Of a DNA stretch of 64,000 nucleotides, positions 40,051 to 48,255 are shown piece after piece (positions within the stretch are counted from its first letter, which is position 1; every line of letters starts with the position of its first letter). The notes beneath the pieces were generated by a model. It was not told the DNA's origin, did no database searches, and saw only the letters and a program-made list of their open reading frames with translations. Source of the DNA: Massilia sp. KIM (GTDB lineage Bacteria > Pseudomonadota > Gammaproteobacteria > Burkholderiales > Burkholderiaceae_D); contig NZ_MVAD01000002.1 of the NCBI RefSeq assembly GCF_002007115.1, positions 868,001 to 932,000 of the forward strand, in the 5' to 3' direction. The position numbers and the translations under genes were made by a program.

Positions 40051-40422
40051 ATGGACGCGGAAGACGTCGTGTTCGTGGGCGAAGCCGGCGATTTGCTCGA
40101 CGGCGGCATGGGCATGCGCTTCCCCGTGCTGGCCTATGGCCAGCCCGCCACCGGCTTCGTGGTGCGCTTCGGCGGCAAGGCCTATGGCTACCTGAACCGC
40201 TGCGCCCACGTGCCGATCGAACTCGACTGGAGAGAGGGGGCGTTCTTCGAGTCGAGCGGCCTGTATCTGATGTGTTCCACGCATGGCGCCTTGTACGAAC
40301 CCGAGAGCGGCAGTTGCGCCGGCGGCCCTTGCCGTGGTGGGCGTTTGCTTCCTATCACTATTGTCGAGCGGGAAGGTAAGATATTCTGGCAGCCGGATCA
40401 GCACATCCAGGCGCCGGCGTAG
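40051..40422 (+). CDS. Rieske 2Fe-2S domain protein
   Basis: A 123-residue protein with one Rieske domain: C-x-H in RCAHVPIELD and C-x2-H in LMCSTHGALYEPESG, giving the two Cys and two His ligands of the cluster. This is the ferredoxin-subunit type. The partner is unknown; its conserved place between the phosphatase and the S49 peptidase is common in this order. ATG 40051 is 2 bp past the upstream stop; a GTG at 40045 would add two residues. Confidence 0.9.
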   Translation: MDAEDVVFVGEAGDLLDGGMGMRFPVLAYGQPATGFVVRFGGKAYGYLNRCAHVPIELDWREGAFFESSGLYLMCSTHGALYEPESGSCAGGPCRGGRLLPITIVEREGKIFWQPDQHIQAPA

Positions 40423-40458
40423 AATAAAACGCTGCAATTTCAGACAACGACAGACTTT

Positions 40459-41457
40459 ATGACCGATCAGACCAGCAAAGACCTCCCGGGCGAGAGCCGG
40501 TTCGCCGCCAATCCGACGGTCGGCAACTGGGAACGCGAGACACTCGAGAAACTCGTGTTCGCCACCGTGCAGGAGCGGCGCGCGGCGCGGCGCTGGGGCA
40601 TTTTCTTCAAGCTCAGCTTCCTCATCGTGGCCCTGCTGGCGCTGTGGGCCTATTACGACTTCAACTTCGGGACCACCGACGAGAACCTGGGCCGCCATAC
40701 CGCGCTGATCGAAATCAACGGCGAGATCGAAGCGGAAGGCAGCGGGGCGGCCGATACCGTCATTCCTTCGCTGAACAAGGCCTTCTCCGACCCGGGTTCG
40801 GCGGCGGTGGTGATGCGCATCGACAGCCCCGGCGGCAGCCCGGTCCAGGCCGGCATCATCGTGGACGAGATCCAGCGCCTCAAGCGCGGCTATCCGGACA
40901 AGCCCCTGTACGTGGTGGTGGACGAGATCTGCGCCTCGGGCGGCTACTACATCGCCTCGGCGGCCGACCGCATCTACGTGAACAAGGCCTCGATCGTCGG
41001 TTCGGTCGGGGTGCTGATGGACAGCTTCGGTTTCACCGGCACCATGGACAAGCTGGGGGTCGAGCGCCGCCTGCTGACGGCCGGCGCGAACAAGGGTTTC
41101 CTCGATCCCTTCAGCCCGCAGTCCGAAAAGCACAAGGCCCATGCCCAGGAAATGCTCAACGAGATCCACCAGCAATTCATCTCGGTGGTGCGTGCGGGAC
41201 GCGGCAAGCGCCTGAAGGAAACGCCGGAGACCTTCTCCGGCCTGTACTGGACCGGCGCGCGCGCCGTCGAGATGGGCCTGGCGGACGGTTTCGGCACCGT
41301 GGACACGGTGGCGCGCGACATCGTCAAGGCCGAGGACATCGTCGACTACACCGCCCACGAAGGCTTGCCGGAGCGGGTGCTCAAGAAGTTCGGCGCGGCG
41401 GTCGGCGAAAACGCGGTGAAGGCCGCGACCCGCGGCGCCCTGCCGCAACTGCGCTAG
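40459..41457 (+). CDS. S49 family peptidase (signal peptide peptidase SppA/SohB-like)
   Basis: A 332-residue membrane-anchored serine protease. One helix lies at about residues 48-66 (FFKLSFLIVALLALWAYY). The catalytic domain has VMRIDSPGGSPVQAG, the nucleophile Ser160 in EICASGGYYIAS, and the probable general-base Lys212 in TAGANKGFLDPF. It degrades signal peptides and membrane-protein remnants. It is shorter than E. coli SppA (about 620 residues), matching the single-domain type. Confidence 0.92.
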   Translation: MTDQTSKDLPGESRFAANPTVGNWERETLEKLVFATVQERRAARRWGIFFKLSFLIVALLALWAYYDFNFGTTDENLGRHTALIEINGEIEAEGSGAADTVIPSLNKAFSDPGSAAVVMRIDSPGGSPVQAGIIVDEIQRLKRGYPDKPLYVVVDEICASGGYYIASAADRIYVNKASIVGSVGVLMDSFGFTGTMDKLGVERRLLTAGANKGFLDPFSPQSEKHKAHAQEMLNEIHQQFISVVRAGRGKRLKETPETFSGLYWTGARAVEMGLADGFGTVDTVARDIVKAEDIVDYTAHEGLPERVLKKFGAAVGENAVKAATRGALPQLR

Positions 41458-41475
41458 GGCGCGCCGAATTTGTCC

Positions 41476-41503
41476 TTGCATCCCGCGGCAGACGGACTAT
41501 AGT
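41476..41503 (+). promoter_or_regulatory. Candidate promoter in the S49/hypothetical gap
   Basis: TTGCAT at 41476-41481 and TATAGT at 41498-41503, spaced 16 bp, oriented into a region with no plus-strand gene. It could drive a small RNA ending at the hairpin near 41670. Confidence 0.35.
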
Positions 41504-41508
41504 GAGGG

Positions 41509-41682
41509 TGTAGTTGCTGCCGCGACGGAAAATGACACTCCAGCCTGTTCGCAGATTCGTCATCGACCGACACGCAAGAGCGACTGCCCGCTGCACCTGC
41601 CGTGCAGTTTCGAGAGAATTCAATTCCTCACAGTTGTGATTCTCCTTCGGGAGTGGAGCGACGGCTTAGGCCGTCGTTTCCA
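41509..41682 (+). ncRNA. Candidate small RNA between promoter and terminator-like hairpin
   Basis: A transcript from the promoter at 41476 would run about 175 nt to the CGACGGC-TTAG-GCCGTCG hairpin. It contains several small stems (for example CTCC-TTCG-GGAG at 41643-41654) and no open frame. It overlaps the 3' end of the opposing hypothetical gene. I do not recognise a known RNA family; no expression evidence exists. Confidence 0.22.
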
Positions 41683-42032
41683 TTTGTGCAGTCCGAAGTG
41701 CAGCAGTCCCGCGCGGGTTGCGGCGCCGGTGCGCCGGCGGGTTCAGGCGCGGGCAGGGCGAGCATGGGCGATAGCGGCAGGCCGTCCTCGTGCTGGGCGA
41801 AGCCGCCACGGTCGAGCCAGGACTGGTAGTCGCGCGCGATGCGGGCGTACCAGGCCGCGCGCAACGACGGGGCGCCCTCGTGCAGGTGCGGGAGTTCCCC
41901 ACCACCACGCCAGCGCGCCAGGGCCTGGCGGGTTGGAAACAGGGCGGCTTGCCTGGTCGCCTGACGCAGCCGCGCCTGGTGGGCCTCGGCATCGGAAAGC
42001 TTTCCATAGTCAGTGTCGAGATCATCGTTCAC
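41628..42032 (-). CDS. Hypothetical protein
   Basis: A 134-residue soluble protein starting at a GTG (42032) with AAAGGA about 7 bp upstream. Its sequence is LDTDYGKLSDAEAHQARLRQ, then LFPTRQALARWRGGGELPHL, with RAAWYARIARDYQSWLDRGG in the middle. The last 40 residues are Pro/Ala-rich and appear disordered. I recognise no family. An ATG at 42131 would add 33 residues but lacks a good ribosome-binding site. It converges with the S49 gene. Confidence 0.5.
   Translation of the reverse strand: MNDDLDTDYGKLSDAEAHQARLRQATRQAALFPTRQALARWRGGGELPHLHEGAPSLRAAWYARIARDYQSWLDRGGFAQHEDGLPLSPMLALPAPEPAGAPAPQPARDCCTSDCTNGNDGLSRRSTPEGESQL
41657..41683 (+). terminator. Terminator-like hairpin
   Basis: Stem CGACGGC (41659-41665), loop TTAG, GCCGTCG (41670-41676), then TTTCCATTT. 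The U-run is interrupted, so it is a weak match. It lies inside the last codons of the opposing gene. Confidence 0.4.
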
Positions 42033-42315
42033 GTTCGCTGTCCTTTGTGGCTGTGCTACCAGGCGCCGGTATGCCTGGTAAATATTTCGTAGGGCGATTA
42101 GGCGGATTCCTAACGCATTGAAGTCTATCAATAGGAAAACTCTGAGACTTGACGCTCGTCAAACGAGCTCACGCACACTCCTGATCGACCCCCAGATGGG
42201 GGAGCCGAAGGGGATCCGATGCGGTGAAATGGCGCTGCGGCCGCGACCCTCCCGGGCGGCGGGAAAGCGGGCCGGACGTAGTGCCGCCAGCGCGCTTCTG
42301 TTAAAGTTGCGCCCC

Positions 42316-43032
42316 ATGAGTAAATTATCCCTGGACCGCATCCTGCAATCGCAGGGCTTCGGCACCCGCAAATACTGCCGCGCCCTGATCGAGGACGGTG
42401 ACGTCGCCGTCAATGGCGAGATCGTCGACAACTACAAGGCCAGCATCGAGACCGAGGACCTGGTGCTGACCGTGTTCGACGAGGAATGGCGCTACCGTCC
42501 GCAGGTCTACATCGCCCTGCACAAGCCGGCCAATTTCGAATGCTCGCGCAAACCCAGCCACCACCCCGGTGTGCTGACCCTGCTGCCCGAGCAGTTCACC
42601 TGGCGCGAAGTGCAGCCGGTCGGCCGCCTCGACCACGACACCACCGGCCTGCTCCTGATGTCGGACGACGGTCCCTTCATCCACGCCCAGTCCTCGCCCA
42701 AGCGCCACGTGCCCAAGGTCTACCAGGCCACCACCGCCGAGCCGGTCACCGAGGCCCTGGTGGCCCAGCTGCTGGAAGGCGTGCAACTGCACGACGAACC
42801 GGCGCCGCTGCGCGCCGTTTCCTGCATCCGGCGCGGCGAGCACCAGCTCGAGATCGTGCTGGAGCAGGGCAAGTACCACCAGGTCAAACGCATGCTGGCC
42901 GCGGCCGGCAACCATTGCAGCGCGCTGCACCGCTCGCAGATCGGCGGCCTGACCCTGGACGCCCTCGGCATCAAGGAAGGCGGATGGTGCTTCCTGGAGC
43001 CGGAGCACCTGGCCCTGCTGGCGCCGGCCTGA
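42316..43032 (+). CDS. Pseudouridine synthase, RsuA/RluB/E/F family
   Basis: A 238-residue enzyme with an N-terminal S4 RNA-binding domain (SLDRILQSQGFGTRKYCRAL) and the catalytic motif GRLDHDTTGLLLMSDDG, whose Asp attacks uridine. The end has GKYHQVKRMLAAAGNHC. The size and motifs match RsuA (16S rRNA position 516), but RluE/F cannot be excluded. The ATG at 42316 was chosen at the S4-domain start; the frame is open further upstream with no conserved sequence. Confidence 0.88.
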   Translation: MSKLSLDRILQSQGFGTRKYCRALIEDGDVAVNGEIVDNYKASIETEDLVLTVFDEEWRYRPQVYIALHKPANFECSRKPSHHPGVLTLLPEQFTWREVQPVGRLDHDTTGLLLMSDDGPFIHAQSSPKRHVPKVYQATTAEPVTEALVAQLLEGVQLHDEPAPLRAVSCIRRGEHQLEIVLEQGKYHQVKRMLAAAGNHCSALHRSQIGGLTLDALGIKEGGWCFLEPEHLALLAPA

Positions 43033-43174
43033 GCTGGCACGCTCCGGCGCCAGCCGGACTGAGCATGCGCAGATGCAACACGTGCGACACTGATAAGCAA
43101 TTTCCGCGACACTCGCGTTACCGGCGGCCCGGCATAGGGCCGCTGCTTTATTGCCTATCGAAAAAGAACAGCCA

Positions 43175-44320
43175 ATGCACGTCTGCCGATCCACCCTTTC
43201 CCTGATTCCCTTCCTGTTCGCGAGCGCCGCCCTGGCCCAGTCCCAGCCTGGCGCCGCCGTCCCGCGCGCGCTGGCCGATTGCAGCCCCATCCTCGACAAG
43301 GCCGAGCGCCTGGCCTGCTTCGACCGCCTGGCCCAGGCCGAGGCGCGCGCCGCGGCCAGCACGGCGCCGGCGGCGCTGCCGGGCGCCGCCCCGGTGGCGG
43401 CGGCCGCCAGCCCGGCCACGGTCGCGCCGGCCACCCCGGTGGCGGCCAATTCCGCCTTCCCGGCGCCGCGCAATGCCGAAGTCGACGCCGCCGCCTCGGT
43501 CGACCCCACGGTGGAAGCGGCCAACGAGTACACCATGAGCAGCCACTGGGAGCTGGACGCGCGCGACAAGCGCGGCACCTTCAAGTTCCGCCCGCATAAC
43601 CCGAACTACCTGATCGCCACCCGCAGCTACCGGCCCAACGACGCGCCCTACATCCCTTTCCGCGAGGCCGCCGGTATCGAGAAGGGCTTGTCCAAGGGCG
43701 AGCTGGAATTCCAGCTGGGCTTCAAGATGAAGATGGTCGAGACCGCGTTCGAGCTGCCGCTCGACCTCTGGTTCGGCTACACCCAGAACAGCTTCTGGCA
43801 GGCCGGCAACGACGAAGCCTCGAGCCCCTTCCGCGAGACCAATTACCAGCCCGAGGTGATGGCGGTGATGCCGCTCAAGTTCTCGGTGCTGGGCACCAAT
43901 GTCCGCTTCCTGAACCTGGGCTTCGTGCACCAGTCGAACGGCCAGTCCTCGACCCTGTCGCGCAGCTGGAACCGCTTCTACGCCCAGCTCGGCCTGGAAC
44001 GCGGCCCGCTGTCGGTGACCGCCAAGGTCTGGAAGCGGGTCAACGAATCGCTGGAAGACGACAACAACCCGGACATCATCGACTACATGGGCCGCGCCGA
44101 ACTGGCCGGCACCTGGCGCCTGGAAGGCGGTCACGAAGTCTCGGCCCTGCTGCGCCACAACTTCCACACCAACAAGGGCGCGACCCAGCTCGGCTGGGCC
44201 TTCCCGCTGGCCGGTCCGCTCAAGGGCTATGTCCACTGGTTCTCGGGCTACGGCCAGAGCATGATCGACTACAACTACTTCCAGCGCGTGCTGGGCGCGG
44301 GCGTGGTGGTCAGGTATTGA
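43175..44320 (+). CDS. pldA: Outer-membrane phospholipase A
   Basis: A 381-residue precursor. The signal peptide MHVCRSTLSLIPFLFASAAL is followed by a long Ala/Pro-rich linker (about residues 22-115) and a beta-barrel domain. The catalytic triad is His252, Ser254 (HQSNGQSS) and Asn266 (SWNRF), with the same spacing as in E. coli PldA. Calcium-dependent dimers hydrolyse phospholipids that reach the outer leaflet. Barrel strands such as FWLGWAF-like and NYFQRVLGAGVVVRY end in a C-terminal Tyr. The Ala/Pro linker is longer than in E. coli, and it contains a Cys pair (ADCSPILDKAERLACF). Confidence 0.9.
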   Translation: MHVCRSTLSLIPFLFASAALAQSQPGAAVPRALADCSPILDKAERLACFDRLAQAEARAAASTAPAALPGAAPVAAAASPATVAPATPVAANSAFPAPRNAEVDAAASVDPTVEAANEYTMSSHWELDARDKRGTFKFRPHNPNYLIATRSYRPNDAPYIPFREAAGIEKGLSKGELEFQLGFKMKMVETAFELPLDLWFGYTQNSFWQAGNDEASSPFRETNYQPEVMAVMPLKFSVLGTNVRFLNLGFVHQSNGQSSTLSRSWNRFYAQLGLERGPLSVTAKVWKRVNESLEDDNNPDIIDYMGRAELAGTWRLEGGHEVSALLRHNFHTNKGATQLGWAFPLAGPLKGYVHWFSGYGQSMIDYNYFQRVLGAGVVVRY

Positions 44321-44363
44321 AGAGGATCGTAGAATGGCGGGCTGAATTCACCAGGAACCCGCC

Positions 44364-45350
44364 ATGAAACTCGCCACCCTCAGGGACGGCGCCCGCGACG
44401 GCCAGCTGGCCGTGGTGTCGCGCGACCTCAAGACCGCCCATATCGCCGACGGCATCGCGCCGACCCTGCAGGCCGCGCTCGACGACTGGGCCTTCATCGC
44501 GCCCCAGCTCGACGAGCTCTACCGGCTGCTGAACGAAGGCCGGGCGCGCCGTCCCTTCGACTTCGACCCGCGCAACTGCATGGCGCCGCTTCCGCGCGCC
44601 TACCAGTGGGCCGACGGCTCGGCCTACGTCAACCACGTGGAGCTGGTGCGCCGCGCGCGCGGCGCCGAGATGCCGGCCTCGTTCTGGGAAGACCCCCTGA
44701 TGTACCAGGGCGGCAGCGACGACTTCCTCGGCCCCCACGAAGACATCGTGCTGGCGCACGAGGAATGGGGGATCGACTTCGAGGCCGAGGTGGCGGTGGT
44801 GACCGGCGACGTGGCGATGGGGGCGACGCCGGACCAGGCCCACGGGCAGATCCGGCTCCTGATGCTGGCCAACGACGTCTCGCTGCGCAACCTGATTCCC
44901 GAGGAACTGGCCAAGGGCTTCGGCTTCCTGCAATCCAAGCCGGCCACCGCCTTCGCGCCGCTGGCGGTCACGCCCGACGAGCTGGGCGAGGCCTGGCGCG
45001 ACGCCAAGGTCCACCTGCCCCTGCGTTCGAGCTGGAACGGGCACCTGGTGGGGCAGCCGGATGCGGGGACGGACATGGTGTTCAACTTCGCGCAACTGGT
45101 GGCGCACCTGGCCAAGACCCGCAATGTGCGGGCCGGCAGCATCGTCGGCTCGGGGACGGTGTCCAACAAGGACCGCTCGCGCGGCTATTCGTGCATCGCC
45201 GAGCAGCGCTGCCTGGAGATGATCGATGGCGGGGAGGCGGTCACGCCCTATATGCGCTTCGGCGACACGATCAGGATCGAGATGCTGGATGGGAAGGGGA
45301 AATCGATCTTTGGGGCGATTGAGCAGGTGGTGAAGCGGTTGGAGCGCTGA
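44364..45350 (+). CDS. Fumarylacetoacetate hydrolase family protein
   Basis: A 328-residue cytoplasmic protein. The FAH fold is indicated by RNCMAPLPRAYQWADGSAYV, DFEAEVAVVTGDVAMGAT and GSIVGSGTVSNKDRSRGYSC near the end. Members hydrolyse C-C bonds in fumarylacetoacetate or other acylpyruvates and ring-cleavage products. The subtype is that often found beside tyrosine-degradation genes, but none are here, so the substrate is open. It is 43 bp after pldA, on the same strand. Confidence 0.88.
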   Translation: MKLATLRDGARDGQLAVVSRDLKTAHIADGIAPTLQAALDDWAFIAPQLDELYRLLNEGRARRPFDFDPRNCMAPLPRAYQWADGSAYVNHVELVRRARGAEMPASFWEDPLMYQGGSDDFLGPHEDIVLAHEEWGIDFEAEVAVVTGDVAMGATPDQAHGQIRLLMLANDVSLRNLIPEELAKGFGFLQSKPATAFAPLAVTPDELGEAWRDAKVHLPLRSSWNGHLVGQPDAGTDMVFNFAQLVAHLAKTRNVRAGSIVGSGTVSNKDRSRGYSCIAEQRCLEMIDGGEAVTPYMRFGDTIRIEMLDGKGKSIFGAIEQVVKRLER

Positions 45351-45401
45351 GCTTGTGTTCGTGGCGCCGCGTTGCGGCGATTGTGTTCGTGGTTGTTTGG
45401 G

Positions 45402-45434
45402 GAACTTGGGTTCCCGCCTGCGCGGGAACGACGT
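45402..45434. repeat. Single REP-like unit
   Basis: GAACTTGGGTTCCCGCCTGC followed by GCGGGAACGACGTT, the same family as the pairs at 5194, 13001 and 51584, with compensating changes (TTCCCGCC and GGCGGGAA halves still pair). It sits in a 157-bp gap between convergent genes and is followed by three 9-bp copies of CGGCAGCCT near 45458-45484. Confidence 0.85.
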
Positions 45435-45506
45435 TGCTAGAAGTCGCGAAATGAGGCCTCGGCAGCCTCGGCAGCCTCGGCGGGATCCGGGTTTGCCGGG
45501 ACACCT

Positions 45507-46667
45507 TTAGCGCCAGAACTCTCCCCGCATCACCTCCCCATCGAGCTCCACCCGCACCGGACGCGTCACCCGGCGCAGGGCGTCGGCCTTCAGTAGCCGC
45601 CCGTCCGGCTCGTGCAGGCGGTACCACAGCAAGGCCACGCCGGACAGCGACAGCCGCGGTCCGGTGAACAGGTTGTCCTTCACCAGGCTCATTCCCTCCA
45701 GGCGCAGGTCGACATCCAGCACCAGCGCCCCGGCGCTGCGCTCGGCCAGCCCCAGGTAGCGCGCGGTCACGAACAGGGGGCTCCTGTCGCTCGCCTCGCC
45801 CGCCTTGAGCGCCTCGATGAAGGCGTCCACCCCCTCCAGCTGCCCCTCGGCCGCGCGCGCCACGGCGGCCAGTTCCTTCTTCAGCTCGCCCTTGGCCGCG
45901 TCCGCCAGCCGTTCGAGTGCCGCTACGTGCCCGGCCAGGGTGGCGCGATGGACCGAGAGCGCGCGCACCCGGCCCAGCAGGCGTTCGTGGCGCGCACCGT
46001 CCAGTTCGCCCAGATAGCCGCCGCCCAGGCCGGCCAGGCGCGCCGGGCAGCTGCGCGCCATGGCGCTGGCGAACAGGGCGCGCGCTCCCTCGCCATAGGC
46101 GATCCCGGCCAGGGTGGTGTCGCTGCGAAACAGCGCGGCCAGGTCGGCCCCGGCGCGCAGCACCGCCGGCGGCGCCGCCAGCCATAGCAGGGGCAGGGCG
46201 GCGCGCCGGCTGCCGGCCGGGGTGTGGGTCTCGATGTAGCGCGCCAGCTCGCGGTTGCGGGCCGCCAGCTCGTCCGCCAGGCGGGCCAGGGCGCCGTCCA
46301 CATGGCGCGCGGCGACGATGCCCTGGGCCACGGCCGGGTCGTAGAGCAGGGTGGGGCGATCCGGCGGCAGCACCGCGCATACCTGCTGGGCCAGCTCGAG
46401 CGCCAGGTCGAAGGCGCGAACCAGGCCGGCCGCGCCGAACTGGCGGGTGTCGATCGCCCCGGCCAGCGGCTTGGCCTGGCCAGGAGGCAGGCGGGCCAGC
46501 AGCTCGGCGCGCTCGGCTTCGGCGATCGCCTGGCGGGTCTCCGCCTCCAGCAGGCGGGTCCGCGCTTCCCGCGTATCGGCCTGTTGCGCCGCCGCATGCG
46601 CAGCGATCGCGGACACCAGGATGGCAAAAAGAAAACGAAGCTGATAAGCCCGACAAGTTTTCGCCAT
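45507..46667 (-). CDS. Secreted coiled-coil protein of unknown function
   Basis: A 386-residue exported protein. A signal sequence at about 1-30 (LRFLFAILVSAIAAHAAAQ) is followed by an Ala/Glu/Arg-rich coiled coil (REARTRLLEAETRQAIAEAE) and a long helical region. The C-terminal part (LVLDVDLRLEGMSLVKDNLF, WYRLHEPDGRLL) may be a small beta domain. The start at 46667 is favoured by GGAGAG 7 bp upstream. I recognise no family. It faces the FAH gene and is divergent from the WecA-like gene. Confidence 0.65.
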   Translation of the reverse strand: MAKTCRAYQLRFLFAILVSAIAAHAAAQQADTREARTRLLEAETRQAIAEAERAELLARLPPGQAKPLAGAIDTRQFGAAGLVRAFDLALELAQQVCAVLPPDRPTLLYDPAVAQGIVAARHVDGALARLADELAARNRELARYIETHTPAGSRRAALPLLWLAAPPAVLRAGADLAALFRSDTTLAGIAYGEGARALFASAMARSCPARLAGLGGGYLGELDGARHERLLGRVRALSVHRATLAGHVAALERLADAAKGELKKELAAVARAAEGQLEGVDAFIEALKAGEASDRSPLFVTARYLGLAERSAGALVLDVDLRLEGMSLVKDNLFTGPRLSLSGVALLWYRLHEPDGRLLKADALRRVTRPVRVELDGEVMRGEFWR

Positions 46668-46770
46668 TTTGTTTCTCTCCAATAGTCACGAAACGGCTTT
46701 CTTTCAAAAATTTGGATGAAAGAAAGTTGTAACAAATTGTCGAGAAATATTAGGAGAAGTTTCAGGCTCG

Positions 46771-46800
46771 TTGATTGAAACACCGCAATCTACCTAGAAT
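46771..46800 (+). promoter_or_regulatory. Candidate promoter of the WecA-like gene
   Basis: TTGATT at 46771-46776 and TAGAAT at 46795-46800, spaced 18 bp. Transcription would start near 46807 and give a leader of about 125 nt, which contains an AT-rich stretch. Confidence 0.4.
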
Positions 46801-46932
46801 CGCCCGATTGTTCCCAAACAATCAAGGGCTTGCGAGGGCTTGTGATATCGGCATCAGATTCTTGTGCGGCGCACGATTGCTCGTTGGCGAATTAGAAATG
46901 CGATAGAATTGACGAGTTAACAAAGTGGTTCT

Positions 46933-48108
46933 ATGAGTATTATTTCCCTGCCATTATCCAGCCTTGAAATCGGCTTTGCTGCATCGTTGATTTGTTCGCT
47001 GCTGCTCGTCTTCACGACGCGCTGGCATGGACGCTATTCGCTCGACGCCACCCACGGCGTCCAGAAATTCCACATCACCCCGACCCCGCGCATCGGCGGC
47101 GCCGCCATCATGACCGGCCTGTGGCTGGCCCTGGGCGCCTTGCCGCAGCCGCAACAGGAGCTGCTGCTGCCGGTGCTGGTGGCCGCCTTGCCCGCTTTCG
47201 TGTTCGGCCTGGCCGAGGACCTGACCCGCAACGTCTCGGTGCGCGCGCGCCTGCTGGCCACCATGGCCAGCGGTGTGGTGTGCTGGTTCCTGACCGACGT
47301 CAGCCTGCAGTTCAGCGGCCTTGCCCCGCTCGACGAGCTGCTGGCCTGGCTGCCGTTCTCGATCGCCTTCACCGCCTTCGCGGTGGGCGGCGTGGCCAAC
47401 GCGGTCAACATCATCGACGGTTTCAACGGCCTGGCCAGCGGCACGGTCCTGATCGGCATGGGCGCGCTCGGCATGATCGCCCTGGGCGCCGGCGACCTCC
47501 ACCTGGCCCAGCTCTGCTTCGTGATCTGCGCCGTCACCGGCGGTTTCTTCCTGGTTAATTTCCCGTTTGGCAAGCTGTTCCTGGGCGACGGCGGGGCCTA
47601 CCTGCTCGGTTTCCTGCTGGCCTGGATGTCGGTGATGCTGGTCTACCGCAACCCCTCGGTCTCGGCCTGGGCCCCGCTGCTGGCCTGCGGCTACCCGATC
47701 TTCGAGACCGTGTTCACCATCGTGCGCCGCCTGTGGTTCCGCCGCCATCCGGGCCATCCGGACAGCTGGCACCTGCACAGCCTGGTCAAGACGGCCATCA
47801 CCGCGCGCTACCTGCGCATGCTGCCGGCGCCGCTGCGCAATGCCTGCGTCTCGCCCTTCTCGTGGTCGGTCGCCATCGTGCCGGCCCTGCTGGCGGTGCG
47901 CTTCTCGACCGTGCCGGAGACCCTGATGCAGGGCGCCCTGGCCAGTTTCGCCCTCTACCTGGCGGTCTACGGCCTGGTGGTCTCGGCCTGGCGCGCCCGC
48001 CGTCATCACCACGTGCGCCCGGCCGCCATGCCCCAGTCCCAGGCCCAGCCGCTGCCCGACATGGCGCTCGAGCCGCCGCCCACTTCCTTCGTCCGCCACC
48101 GCCTGTGA
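46933..48108 (+). CDS. Glycosyltransferase family 4 / WecA-MraY-like undecaprenyl-phosphate sugar transferase
   Basis: A 391-residue protein with about eleven hydrophobic helices, transferring a sugar-1-phosphate to undecaprenyl phosphate at the inner membrane. Signature motifs: NAVNIIDGFNGLASG (the conserved Asp after the cytosolic loop) and FGKLFLGDGGAYLLGF. RRLWFRRHPGHPDSWHLHSL fits the HxxH-type loop of WecA-like enzymes. The C-terminal tail (about 45 residues) is Pro/His-rich. No O-antigen or capsule genes surround it, so the glycan is unknown. It lies 147 bp upstream of flhB. Confidence 0.85.
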   Translation: MSIISLPLSSLEIGFAASLICSLLLVFTTRWHGRYSLDATHGVQKFHITPTPRIGGAAIMTGLWLALGALPQPQQELLLPVLVAALPAFVFGLAEDLTRNVSVRARLLATMASGVVCWFLTDVSLQFSGLAPLDELLAWLPFSIAFTAFAVGGVANAVNIIDGFNGLASGTVLIGMGALGMIALGAGDLHLAQLCFVICAVTGGFFLVNFPFGKLFLGDGGAYLLGFLLAWMSVMLVYRNPSVSAWAPLLACGYPIFETVFTIVRRLWFRRHPGHPDSWHLHSLVKTAITARYLRMLPAPLRNACVSPFSWSVAIVPALLAVRFSTVPETLMQGALASFALYLAVYGLVVSAWRARRHHHVRPAAMPQSQAQPLPDMALEPPPTSFVRHRL

Positions 48109-48255
48109 CAGCCTGGGCCACCCGGCAATCGCGCCTGGCCCTGAATAAGACGTGGTTTCCGACCCTGTTCTCGGTATAGCCGTACGGCAATTCCGGCGAT
48201 AATCTCGCCACGCGCAGAGTAAAGGCGCGGCGAGACAGGAAAGGCGGAGCGCAGG

